Assembly (NCBI GenBank): GCA_947588205.1
Contig: CANPYG010000020.1
Coordinates: 1 to 36,182, forward strand
Reading direction: 5' to 3'
Source of the DNA: an uncultured Acetatifactor sp.
GTDB taxonomy: Bacteria; Bacillota; Clostridia; Lachnospirales; Lachnospiraceae
DNA length: 36,182 nucleotides
Shown piece by piece: positions 7,744 through 14,569 of this stretch. The notes under the pieces are model-generated. The model was not told the origin of the DNA and did not search any database. It saw nothing but the letters and a program-made list of their open reading frames with translations. A program made the position numbers and the translations under genes. Numbering within the stretch: position 1 is the first letter of the stretch; the number at the start of each line of letters is the position of its first letter.

Positions 7744-9831
7744 ATGGCAAAGAATTTGGTGATTTTGGAGTCCCCTGCCAAGGTCAAGACGATCAAAAAG
7801 ATTTTAGGGCCCAATTATGAGGTGGTAGCGAGCAACGGCCATGTCCGGGATCTGCCCAAGAGTCAGCTGGGCATTGATATTGAGCATGATTATGAACCGA
7901 AATACATTACGATCAGGGGAAAAGGGGATATTCTGGCGGGTTTACGCAAGGAAGTGAAGAAGGCGGATAAAATTTATCTGGCGACCGACCCTGATAGGGA
8001 GGGAGAGGCAATCTCCTGGCATTTGTACTATGCGCTGAAGCTTTCAGATAAGAAGGTATATCGGATCACCTTTAATGAGATCACCAGGAATGCGGTGAAG
8101 GAATCCTTAAAACATGCCAGGGGGATCAATATGGATCTTGTGGATGCGCAGCAGGCAAGACGGATTCTGGACCGTATGGTGGGATACAGGATTTCCCCGC
8201 TTCTGTGGGCGAAGGTGAAACGCGGGCTGAGCGCCGGAAGGGTACAGTCTGTCGCGCTTCGGATCATTTGCGACCGGGAGGAGGAAATCGATGCTTTTAT
8301 CCCGGAAGAGTACTGGACCCTGGATGCCTGTTTTCGGGTAAAAGGGGAGAAGAAGCCTCTCAACGCAAAATATTATGGCACAAAAGAGGGAAAGGTTGTC
8401 CTTACGAATGAAGCACAGGTAAAATCCGTAATGGATCAGCTGCAGGGGGCAGCGTTTCATATCGCGGAAGTGAAGCGGGGAGAGCGGAGCAAAAAGGCGC
8501 CCCTGCCTTTTGAGACATCCACATTGCAGCAGGAGGCCAGCAGGGTGCTGAATTTTTCCACGCAGAAGACAATGAGGCTGGCTCAGCAGTTATATGAGGG
8601 CGTGGATATCGAAGGGGAAGGCACGGTGGGCCTGATCACCTATCTCCGGACGGATTCCACCAGGGTTTCTGAAGAAGCGGAGCATATGGTCAGGGATTAT
8701 ATAGACTCCAATTTTGGCAGCGGATATGCGACCACGGAAGCAAATGAGAAAAAGAACGGTCAGGGACAGAAGATACAGGATGCCCATGAAGCGATCCGGC
8801 CGACCAGCGTCGAACGCACGCCCCTTAAGCTGAAGGATCAGCTGCCCCGCGACCTGTTTAGGCTGTACCAGCTGATCTGGAAGCGGTTTGTGGCGAGCCG
8901 GATGGCGGCGGCAAGATATGGTACGGTTTCTGTGAAGATCGAGGCAAACGGGCATATTTTTACAGTGGCGGCATCCCACATGATCTTTGATGGCTTTACC
9001 TGCGTTTATGTGCAGGATGAAGAGAAGGAGGAAGGGAATCGTCTTTCCGTGGAGTTGACGAAGGATAGCGGCCTTGAATTTGTATCTTTTGATCCGAAGC
9101 AGCATTTTACGCAGCCGCCCGCCCATTATACGGAGGCTTCCCTGGTGGGGGAGTTGAAGGAGCTTGGGATCGGACGACCCAGCACCTACGCCCCGACCAT
9201 CACTACCATACTGGCGCGCAGATATGTGGTGAAGGAAAATAAAAATCTATATGTGACGGAGCTGGGCGATGTGGTCAACCGCATGATGAAGAACGCCTTT
9301 CCTTCCATTGTGGATGTGAGCTTTACTGCAAATATGGAGGCCCTTCTGGACGGCGTGGAGATGGGAACCGTCAAGTGGAAGACGGTGGTGTCCAATTTCT
9401 ATCCTGACCTGGACGAGGCGGTGAAGAAGGCGCAGAAGGAGCTGGAGGAGGTCACCATTGCGGATGAGGTTTCTGACGTGGTATGTGAGCGGTGCGGGCG
9501 CAAAATGGTCTTTAAATACGGTCCCCACGGCCGTTTCCTGGCGTGCCCCGGCTTCCCCGAGTGCCGCAACACCATGCCGTATTTTGAGAAGATCGGCGTG
9601 AAGTGCCCGAAATGCGGTAAGGACATCGTGAAACATAAGTCAAAAAAGGGAAGGGTTTATTACGGGTGCATCGATAACCCTGACTGCGATTTTATGACCT
9701 GGCAGAAGCCATCGGGAGAGGTCTGCCCCAGATGCGGCTCCCTTCTTCTGGAAAAGGGCAATAAGTTGTTATGTATGGATGAACATTGCGGTTATGTTAC
9801 CGCAAAAAGGGAAGCGAATATCGGGGCATAA
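7744..9831 (+). CDS. topA: DNA topoisomerase I (type IA)
   Basis: Relaxes negative supercoils by passing one strand through a transient single-strand break. It is 695 residues, typical for Bacillota TopA. The TOPRIM domain starts at the N-terminus with E9 in ILESPAK and has the metal-binding DPDREGE at 82-88. The active-site tyrosine is Y300 in GLITYLRTDST. Three C-terminal zinc-ribbon modules are visible: CERCGRK with CPGFPEC; CPKCGKD with CIDNPDC; CPRCGSL with CMDEHC. A GGTGAGG ribosome site precedes the ATG. codY follows in the same direction after its own promoter. I see no clear terminator in the 9832-9923 gap. Confidence 0.97.
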   Translation: MAKNLVILESPAKVKTIKKILGPNYEVVASNGHVRDLPKSQLGIDIEHDYEPKYITIRGKGDILAGLRKEVKKADKIYLATDPDREGEAISWHLYYALKLSDKKVYRITFNEITRNAVKESLKHARGINMDLVDAQQARRILDRMVGYRISPLLWAKVKRGLSAGRVQSVALRIICDREEEIDAFIPEEYWTLDACFRVKGEKKPLNAKYYGTKEGKVVLTNEAQVKSVMDQLQGAAFHIAEVKRGERSKKAPLPFETSTLQQEASRVLNFSTQKTMRLAQQLYEGVDIEGEGTVGLITYLRTDSTRVSEEAEHMVRDYIDSNFGSGYATTEANEKKNGQGQKIQDAHEAIRPTSVERTPLKLKDQLPRDLFRLYQLIWKRFVASRMAAARYGTVSVKIEANGHIFTVAASHMIFDGFTCVYVQDEEKEEGNRLSVELTKDSGLEFVSFDPKQHFTQPPAHYTEASLVGELKELGIGRPSTYAPTITTILARRYVVKENKNLYVTELGDVVNRMMKNAFPSIVDVSFTANMEALLDGVEMGTVKWKTVVSNFYPDLDEAVKKAQKELEEVTIADEVSDVVCERCGRKMVFKYGPHGRFLACPGFPECRNTMPYFEKIGVKCPKCGKDIVKHKSKKGRVYYGCIDNPDCDFMTWQKPSGEVCPRCGSLLLEKGNKLLCMDEHCGYVTAKREANIGA

Positions 9832-9903
9832 CAAGGATTTCCAGACCGCTTGAAGATATTGCAAAAAAGTGTCAGAATTGTCTTAGAAATTAAAATAGTA
9901 CAC

Positions 9904-9918
9904 AAAAATCTGAAAAAT
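9904..9918. promoter_or_regulatory. Possible CodY-binding box upstream of codY
   Basis: The 15 bases at 9904-9918 have the CTG-containing core of the published CodY consensus (AATTTTCWGAAAATT) and match it at 11 of 15 positions by eye. It is just upstream of the codY -35 box, where autoregulation would be expected. AT-rich DNA gives such matches by chance, so this is only a candidate. Confidence 0.25.
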
Positions 9919-9923
9919 ACACA

Positions 9924-9952
9924 TTGTCATCTGAATTTTTTTATGCTAAAAT
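9924..9952 (+). promoter_or_regulatory. Promoter of codY (extended -10)
   Basis: TTGTCA at 9924-9929, 17-bp spacer, TAAAAT at 9947-9952, with TG one base upstream of the -10 box (TGC at 9944-9946). Confidence 0.7.
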
Positions 9953-10031
9953 AAAGTTGTTTCTGGAAAAGCATACAAGAGCGGAGGATGATTGATAAGT
10001 CGTTGTTGCTGCATAAGATGGAGGAATGTGT

Positions 10032-10820
10032 ATGAGCAGTGTACAATTATTGGATAAGACAAGAAAAATCGGTAAGCTGTTACACAATAACAACACAAGC
10101 AAGGTCGTTTTCAACGATATCTGCAAGGTGATGCGGGAGATCCTGAATTCCAATGTGCTGGTGATCAGCCGTAAGGGCAAGGTGCTTGGAATCGGTAAGA
10201 CAGACAGGATTGAGACGATTACTGAGCTTTTGGTGGATACGGTTGGGGATTTCATTGACAGTATGCTGAATGAGAGGCTTTTGGCTGTCCTTTCCACCAA
10301 GGAAAACGTAAATCTTGAGACGCTGGGCTTTGAAAGCCCTGATATCAGAAAGTTTCAGGCGATCATTTCCCCCATTGAGATCGCAGGGGAACGTCTTGGC
10401 ACACTCTTTATCTATAAGTGCAGTGAACAGTATGATATTGACGATATCATTCTCTGTGAATATGGCAGTACGGTGGTGGGTCTGGAGATGCTGCGCGCCG
10501 TCAACGAGGAGAGCGCGGAGGAGAACCGTAAGATCGCGGTGGTGAAGTCGGCTATCAGCACGTTGTCCTTTTCTGAGATGGAAGCCATCACGCATATCTT
10601 TGATGAGCTGAACGGGATGGAAGGAATCCTTGTCGCCAGCAAGATCGCGGACAGGGTGGGCATTACCCGCTCCGTCATTGTAAATGCGCTGCGGAAGTTT
10701 GAAAGCGCGGGAGTGATCGAGTCCCGTTCCTCCGGCATGAAAGGAACCTATATCAAGGTGCTCAACGATGTGGTGTTTGATGAGATCGAGGAGCTGAAAA
10801 GAAAGAACGGAAGAGAGTGA
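10032..10820 (+). CDS. codY: GTP- and branched-chain amino acid-sensing global repressor CodY
   Basis: Cytosolic transcription factor that represses amino-acid, nutrient-uptake and stationary-phase genes when GTP and Ile/Leu/Val are plentiful. It is 262 residues (family about 259). It begins VQLLDKTRKIGKLLHNN, the CodY N-terminal signature, followed by the GAF ligand-binding domain. A C-terminal winged helix-turn-helix contains SKIADRVGITRSVIVNALRK and SRSSGMKGTYIKVLN. The start at 10032 is preferred over the ATG at 10026 because GGAGG (10020-10024) is 7 nt from the former and only 1 nt from the latter. It has its own promoter and is followed by a terminator in which the rpsB promoter is embedded. 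Confidence 0.96.
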   Translation: MSSVQLLDKTRKIGKLLHNNNTSKVVFNDICKVMREILNSNVLVISRKGKVLGIGKTDRIETITELLVDTVGDFIDSMLNERLLAVLSTKENVNLETLGFESPDIRKFQAIISPIEIAGERLGTLFIYKCSEQYDIDDIILCEYGSTVVGLEMLRAVNEESAEENRKIAVVKSAISTLSFSEMEAITHIFDELNGMEGILVASKIADRVGITRSVIVNALRKFESAGVIESRSSGMKGTYIKVLNDVVFDEIEELKRKNGRE

Positions 10821-10831
10821 GATTTTTATGA

Positions 10832-10855
10832 AAAACCCCTTGCAAGAGGGGTTTT
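10832..10855 (+). terminator. codY terminator
   Basis: AAAACCCC (10832-10839) pairs with GGGGTTTT (10848-10851 and 10852-10855). The symmetric A and T arms mean it could work in both directions. Its loop carries the -35 box of the next promoter. Confidence 0.8.
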
Positions 10856-10868
10856 CTTATGTTATAAT
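10840..10868 (+). promoter_or_regulatory. rpsB promoter, embedded in the codY terminator
   Basis: TTGCAA at 10840-10845 (in the terminator loop), 17-bp spacer across the right arm and T tract, perfect TATAAT at 10863-10868. Confidence 0.75.
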
Positions 10869-10873
10869 CCTCG

Positions 10874-11037
10874 TGTTGTGACTATAAAACACGCATTTCA
10901 ATTCAGTGTTGGTGTCTGAGCGGACGGTCGGGAGCTGCCTGGCGGTCGGCGGGGATAGGCATTGGAGGCCGCCTGGTTCTTGACGCGGAACCAGGGAAAA
11001 GGAGTGCGGAGGCTATTAACCAGATGGAGGTATTGTT
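10874..11037 (+). promoter_or_regulatory. rpsB 5' leader, possible structured regulatory region
   Basis: About 165 nt of transcribed leader without an ORF of note. It holds a perfect 8-bp hairpin, CCTGGTTC (10972-10979) with GAACCAGG (10988-10995). Upstream GGCGG/CCGCC segments could form a competing stem. Ribosomal-protein leaders often bind the protein product. I infer possible S2 autoregulation but recognise no known leader motif. Confidence 0.35.
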
Positions 11038-11820
11038 ATGAGCGTTATTTCTATGAAACAGCTGTTGGAAGCGGGTGTTCATTTCGGACACCAGACCAGA
11101 AGATGGAACCCTAAGATGGCTCCTTATATCTTCACCGAGAGAAACGGGATCCACATCATTGACCTGCAGAAGTCTGTAGTGAAGGTGGATGAGGCTTATC
11201 GTGCGATTTCTGAGATCGCATCCCAGGGCGGCACGATTCTTTTTGTAGGAACCAAGAAGCAGGCTCAGGATGCTGTGAAGACCGAGGCTGAGCGCTGCGG
11301 CATGTACTATGTGAATGAGAGATGGCTGGGCGGCATGCTGACCAACTTTAGAACCATCCGTTCCCGTATCGACAGGCTTCGCGCCATTGAGACCATGTCT
11401 CAGGACGGAACCTTTGACGTTCTGCCTAAGAAGGAGGTTGTTGCCCTCAAGAAGGAATGGGAGAAGCTGGAGAAGAACCTGGGCGGTATCAGAGAGATGA
11501 CAAGAGTTCCCGATGCCATCTTTGTGGTAGATCCCAAGAAGGAGAGAATCTGTGTACAGGAAGCCCATTCCCTGGGGATTACCCTGATCGGGATCGGCGA
11601 TACCAACTGTGATCCTGAAGAGCTGGATTATATCATTCCCGGCAATGACGACGCCATCAGGGCCGTGAAGCTGATTGTTTCCAAGATGGCTGACGCCGTG
11701 ATCGAAGCGAATCAGGGCGAGGCTGCCGATGCGGCAGGGCAGGAGTCTTTGGAGCAGCCGGAGGCTGATTCCGAGCCTGTAGATATTGAGGAAATTGCGG
11801 CGCAGGACGACGCTGAGTAA
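11038..11820 (+). CDS. rpsB: 30S ribosomal protein S2
   Basis: Small-subunit protein needed for late 30S assembly and for S1 docking. It is 260 residues. It starts [19 protein letters not shown] and continues with [18 protein letters not shown], both hallmarks of bacterial S2. The C-terminus has an acidic extension (about 225-260, Glu/Ala/Asp-rich), which is common in Clostridia. The ribosome site GATGGAGG precedes the ATG. tsf follows with a hairpin between them. Confidence 0.98.
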   Translation: MSVISMKQLLEAGVHFGHQTRRWNPKMAPYIFTERNGIHIIDLQKSVVKVDEAYRAISEIASQGGTILFVGTKKQAQDAVKTEAERCGMYYVNERWLGGMLTNFRTIRSRIDRLRAIETMSQDGTFDVLPKKEVVALKKEWEKLEKNLGGIREMTRVPDAIFVVDPKKERICVQEAHSLGITLIGIGDTNCDPEELDYIIPGNDDAIRAVKLIVSKMADAVIEANQGEAADAAGQESLEQPEADSEPVDIEEIAAQDDAE

Positions 11821-11847
11821 TCAGGTTCAGACTGACAGACGGTTTTG

Positions 11848-11882
11848 TTGGGCCGGAAGGTTTCTTTTCCGGCCCAAACTTT
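11848..11882 (+). terminator. Intergenic hairpin between rpsB and tsf
   Basis: A perfect 11-bp stem TTGGGCCGGAA (11848-11858) / TTCCGGCCCAA (11867-11877), followed only by ACTTTAAT. The weak T tract suggests a partial attenuator or mRNA-processing/stabilising hairpin, not a full stop. Confidence 0.65.
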
Positions 11883-11958
11883 AATAGGGAAGCCTGAAAG
11901 TGATAAGCAAGTAATTATATAAGGAAGAGTGTCAGACGGCACAGAAGGAGAGTTTAAT

Positions 11959-12894
11959 ATGGTTGTTACAGCGGCAATGGTGAAGGAACTGCGCGAGATG
12001 ACCGGCGCAGGCATGATGGATTGTAAGAAGGCTCTGAGCGAGACCGATGGCAATATGGATGAGGCAGTGGAATATCTGAGAAAGCATGGACAGGCCAAGG
12101 CTGAGAAGAAGGCCGGAAGGATTGCGGCAGAGGGTCTTTGCCGTATCGCCTGCAAGGACGAGAAGACTGCAGCGGTGGTGGAAGTGAATTCTGAGACAGA
12201 CTTTGTGGCAAAGAATGAGGATTTCCAGAAATATGTGGAAGCGGTGGCAGCTCAGGCAGTGAATTCTGATGCGGCGGACATCGATGCTTTCCTGGCAGAG
12301 ACCTGGGCGGAGGATACTTCTAAGACCGTGAAGGAAGCCCTGGTGGATAAGATCGCCGTTATCGGAGAGAACCTGAACATCAGAAGATTTGCAAAGGTAA
12401 CCGCAGCGGACGGCTTTGTAGCGACCTATGTACATGGCGGCGGCAGGATCGGCGTTATCGTGGAAGCAGCTGCCGATGTGGTAAATGATGCGGTGAAGGA
12501 AGCGATGACCAACATTGCCATGCAGGTTGCGGCCCTTTCTCCGAAGTATGTTGCCACCAGCGATGTACCCGAGGACTATAAGGCTCATGAGAGAGAGATC
12601 GTGGCTGCACAGGTTGCGCAGGATCCCAAGATGGCAGGCAAGCCCGAGAAGGTGATCGCAGGTGCCGTGGAAGGTCGTTTGAACAAGGAACTGAAAGAAG
12701 TTTGTCTTCTGGAGCAGGTTTATGTAAGGGCTGAGGACGGCAAGCAGACCGTTGCCCAGTATATCGCGCAGGTTGGCAAGGAAAACGGCGCAAACTTAAG
12801 CGTAAAGAGCTTTGTCCGTTTTGAGACCGGCGAGGGCATTGAGAAGAAGAACGAGAACTTTGCGGAAGAAGTAGCGAAGCAGATGGGAATGTAA
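11959..12894 (+). CDS. tsf: Translation elongation factor Ts
   Basis: Guanine-nucleotide exchange factor for EF-Tu. It is 311 residues. The N-terminal UBA-like domain reads VTAAMVKELREMTGAGMMDCKKAL. The EF-Tu-contacting segment AAVVEVNSETDFVAKN follows, then two core subdomains and the C-terminal module. An upstream ATG at 11929 is in frame, but 11959 has the better ribosome site (AAGGAG, 11945-11950) and matches the family N-terminus. pyrH and frr, which often follow tsf in Bacillota, are not present here. A strong terminator ends the unit instead. Confidence 0.97.
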   Translation: MVVTAAMVKELREMTGAGMMDCKKALSETDGNMDEAVEYLRKHGQAKAEKKAGRIAAEGLCRIACKDEKTAAVVEVNSETDFVAKNEDFQKYVEAVAAQAVNSDAADIDAFLAETWAEDTSKTVKEALVDKIAVIGENLNIRRFAKVTAADGFVATYVHGGGRIGVIVEAAADVVNDAVKEAMTNIAMQVAALSPKYVATSDVPEDYKAHEREIVAAQVAQDPKMAGKPEKVIAGAVEGRLNKELKEVCLLEQVYVRAEDGKQTVAQYIAQVGKENGANLSVKSFVRFETGEGIEKKNENFAEEVAKQMGM

Positions 12895-12919
12895 TTCCAA
12901 AGCGTAAAGCGAGTGAGGT

Positions 12920-12964
12920 CCCCTGAAAATCCTGAATAACGGGTATTTTCAGGGGATTTTTGTG
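12920..12964 (+). terminator. Terminator of rpsB-tsf
   Basis: CCCCTGAAAAT (12920-12930) pairs with ATTTTCAGGGG (12945-12955), followed by a T-rich tract to 12964. Confidence 0.88.
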
Positions 12965-13138
12965 TTTGGAGGGGCAGAAAAAACACCTGATGCGGAACAG
13001 AGGACGATTTGGATAATGAAGGAAAATAGATTTTTACTTTCGGGTGTGACAGAAAATCTTAATTTTGATAAGGGGTTGCCGCTTTTGCAAATGAAATTTG
13101 CGAAGCAACAGTTTCTTCCGTTTTTTTGTTGGAAATTG
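12965..13138. other. Gap without a supported gene
   Basis: AT-rich stretch between the tsf terminator and the PIN-gene promoter. A weak open frame (from 12962) lacks a ribosome site and looks non-coding. The only structure I see is two small, mutually exclusive hairpins near 13087-13108 (GCAAAT/ATTTGC and TTGC/GCAA). Confidence 0.5.
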
Positions 13139-13168
13139 TTGCATGATTTATACGGAATGGATTATAAT
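13139..13168 (+). promoter_or_regulatory. Promoter of the PIN gene pair
   Basis: TTGCAT at 13139-13144, 18-bp spacer, TATAAT at 13163-13168. The leader is only about 17 nt. Confidence 0.65.
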
Positions 13169-13191
13169 ATAAGAAAAGAAAGCGGTGGATT

Positions 13192-13638
13192 ATGAAAGTA
13201 TACTTGGATAATTGCTGTTATAATAGGCCCTATGATGACCAGACTCAGATAAGGATACATTTAGAGACAGAGGCTAAATTATATATTCAGGAAATGATAA
13301 AACTTGGCAAAGTTGATCTTGTAACATCATATATATTAGAATATGAGAACAGCAAAAATCGGTTTTCACACAAGAAACAAGCAATTTCAGATTTTATGAA
13401 TGCTTATGAATCATATTATGTAGGGGTAGAACGTGCAGAGCAAGCCGTGAATATAGCAGAGGACATTACCCCAACAGGTGTAAAAAACATGGATGCTCTC
13501 CATGTAGCCTGTGCTGTTTTAGCGGAATGCGATTATTTTGTTACTACGGATGACAGACTATTGAAATATCAGACGGACAAAATACAGATCGTGGCACCGG
13601 AGGAATTTATCAGAAGAATGGAGGCGATCGATAAATGA
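13192..13638 (+). CDS. PIN-domain protein, probable toxin-like ribonuclease
   Basis: 148 residues, the size of VapC-type PIN proteins. Candidate metal-binding acids are in the expected order: D6 (VYLDNCCYNRP), E50/E52 (ILEYEN), D101 (NMDALHVACAVL) and D120/D121 (TTDDRLL). PIN domains are Mg2+-dependent endoribonucleases; many are toxins of toxin-antitoxin pairs, though some are not. It overlaps the next gene by 4 bp (ATGA), so the two are translationally coupled. It is lower in GC than the neighbouring housekeeping genes, consistent with acquired DNA. The fold is fairly certain; the toxin role is inferred from context. Confidence 0.8.
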   Translation: MKVYLDNCCYNRPYDDQTQIRIHLETEAKLYIQEMIKLGKVDLVTSYILEYENSKNRFSHKKQAISDFMNAYESYYVGVERAEQAVNIAEDITPTGVKNMDALHVACAVLAECDYFVTTDDRLLKYQTDKIQIVAPEEFIRRMEAIDK

Positions 13639-13859
13639 ATAACGCTGTGGAACTCCTAGATACTGGATTCGCATATTTGGTTGAAAAGCTTGGGATCGTT
13701 GATGCGGAACGCTTTGTAGCTATGATCAAGGGAGATAGTTTTGATTATACTATTTGGCGGAGAGAGTATTTTGACAAAATGGACTTGACACGGATCAATA
13801 CAGAAGCTGTCGCATATGCCCAGAAGCATCCGCATACAGGAAAAGGGGCCAAGGTTTAG
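13635..13859 (+). CDS. Small hypothetical protein coupled to the PIN gene, candidate antitoxin
   Basis: 74 residues, no signal peptide or membrane segment. It starts inside the stop of the PIN gene (ATGA overlap, 13635-13638). The N-terminal half (ELLDTGFAYLVEKLGIVDAE) looks helical. The middle has DYTIWRREYFDKM and the tail is basic. I recall similar small proteins next to PIN genes of this type, but no DNA-binding motif is evident. An antitoxin role is therefore an inference from coupling and size. In classical vapBC pairs the antitoxin comes first; here it is second. Confidence 0.65.
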   Translation: MNNAVELLDTGFAYLVEKLGIVDAERFVAMIKGDSFDYTIWRREYFDKMDLTRINTEAVAYAQKHPHTGKGAKV

Positions 13860-13877
13860 GGCGGCAAGAGAGGTAAA

Positions 13878-14055
13878 GATTTTGTGTAACAGTTCAGCCA
13901 GTCGCCTGATTTGATGGAAAATCGTGCTTGCACGAATTTTCCATCATGTCTGGCGACTGAGGGAGCGCCATTTTATGAGCAAAGGGAGTCGCGAAGCGAC
14001 GGAAAGCGCGTAGCGCGGCTTTGCGAATGGCGCGGCTGAACTGTTACGATTTTGT
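13878..14055. mobile_element. MITE with IS66-like ends and 8-bp target duplication
   Basis: A 162-bp element (13886-14047) has perfect 14-bp terminal inverted repeats, GTAACAGTTCAGCC (13886-13899) and its complement (14034-14047). Both ends are flanked exactly by the direct repeat GATTTTGT (13878-13885 and 14048-14055). It has no ORF. Inside are two large arms. Arm 1: CAGTCGCC/GGCGACTG (13899-13906, 13952-13959) enclosing a near-perfect stem GATGGAAAAT-CGTGC/GCACG-ATTTTCCATC. Arm 2: GCGCCATT/AATGGCGC (13965-13972, 14026-14033) enclosing GCAAAG/CTTTGC and two short GC hairpins. GTAA termini with 8-bp duplications are features of IS66-family elements, so I infer mobilisation by an IS66-type transposase encoded elsewhere. 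Confidence 0.85.
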
Positions 14056-14088
14056 ACCAATCTGACTGACTTTTCCTGAAATTTCTTC

Positions 14089-14117
14089 TTGACAGGAAGG
14101 CAGTGCCGCATTATAAT
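14089..14117 (+). promoter_or_regulatory. Perfect consensus promoter of the trp operon
   Basis: TTGACA at 14089-14094, 17-bp spacer, TATAAT at 14112-14117: both boxes and the spacing match the sigma-A consensus exactly. It lies 33 bp downstream of the MITE target duplication. Confidence 0.9.
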
Positions 14118-14123
14118 GAAGAA

Positions 14124-14520
14124 AATTTAATACATTAAACCGTTGACGCGGAGATAACGGCAATGATGCCTTTACAGAGAGTCCGGGATGCTGAGAGCCG
14201 GATGGGAAACAAGTTGTCAAATGGACCGCTGAGGGCGCAGTCAAATGTGAAGCTTCACAGAGTATTCTGCGACGTTGGAGGCAGACGTAATTTGCCGGGG
14301 ATATAAAGACAGAACGCAAGCACGCCATGGACGATATGTCAAGGGCAGTACGCAAACATGCATTAGACATGTGGGCAGTATGTCACAGGCAGCATGGCGG
14401 ACAATATGGCTGGTTCAGTATCCTGCTGAGGGCACGGGGATTCCCGTGAATGCAAGGTGGCACCGCGGATAAGATTTTATTCGTCCTTGACAGAGCTTTT
14501 TCTGTCAGGGGCGTTTTTTT
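14124..14520 (+). promoter_or_regulatory. Tryptophan T-box leader (riboswitch)
   Basis: Non-coding leader of about 400 nt that senses uncharged tRNA-Trp. The T-box signature AAGGTGGCACCGCGG is at 14454-14468. Stem I ends with the specifier region, where AAA-TGG-ACC places codon TGG (Trp) at 14222-14224. A stem III hairpin CACGGG/CCCGTG lies at 14433-14448. The antiterminator pairs AAGG (14454-14457) with CCTT (14485-14488), and those same bases are part of the terminator, so the two are exclusive. With scarce charged tRNA-Trp the antiterminator forms and trpEGDCFBA is transcribed. The specifier was placed by eye. Confidence 0.93.
14482..14520 (+). terminator. T-box regulated terminator
   Basis: A 12-bp stem CGTCCTTGACAG (14482-14493) / CTGTCAGGGGCG (14502-14513), followed by seven T. 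Its left arm shares bases with the antiterminator. Confidence 0.92.
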
Positions 14521-14569
14521 GTACAACTTTGGAGGTTTTTTGAAGAATAAAGGTATGGAGGCGCGGAAA

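Noticed and set aside
12962..13195. 77-codon frame between tsf and the PIN gene
   Set aside because: It starts inside the tsf terminator T tract, has no ribosome site, and runs through the PIN promoter.
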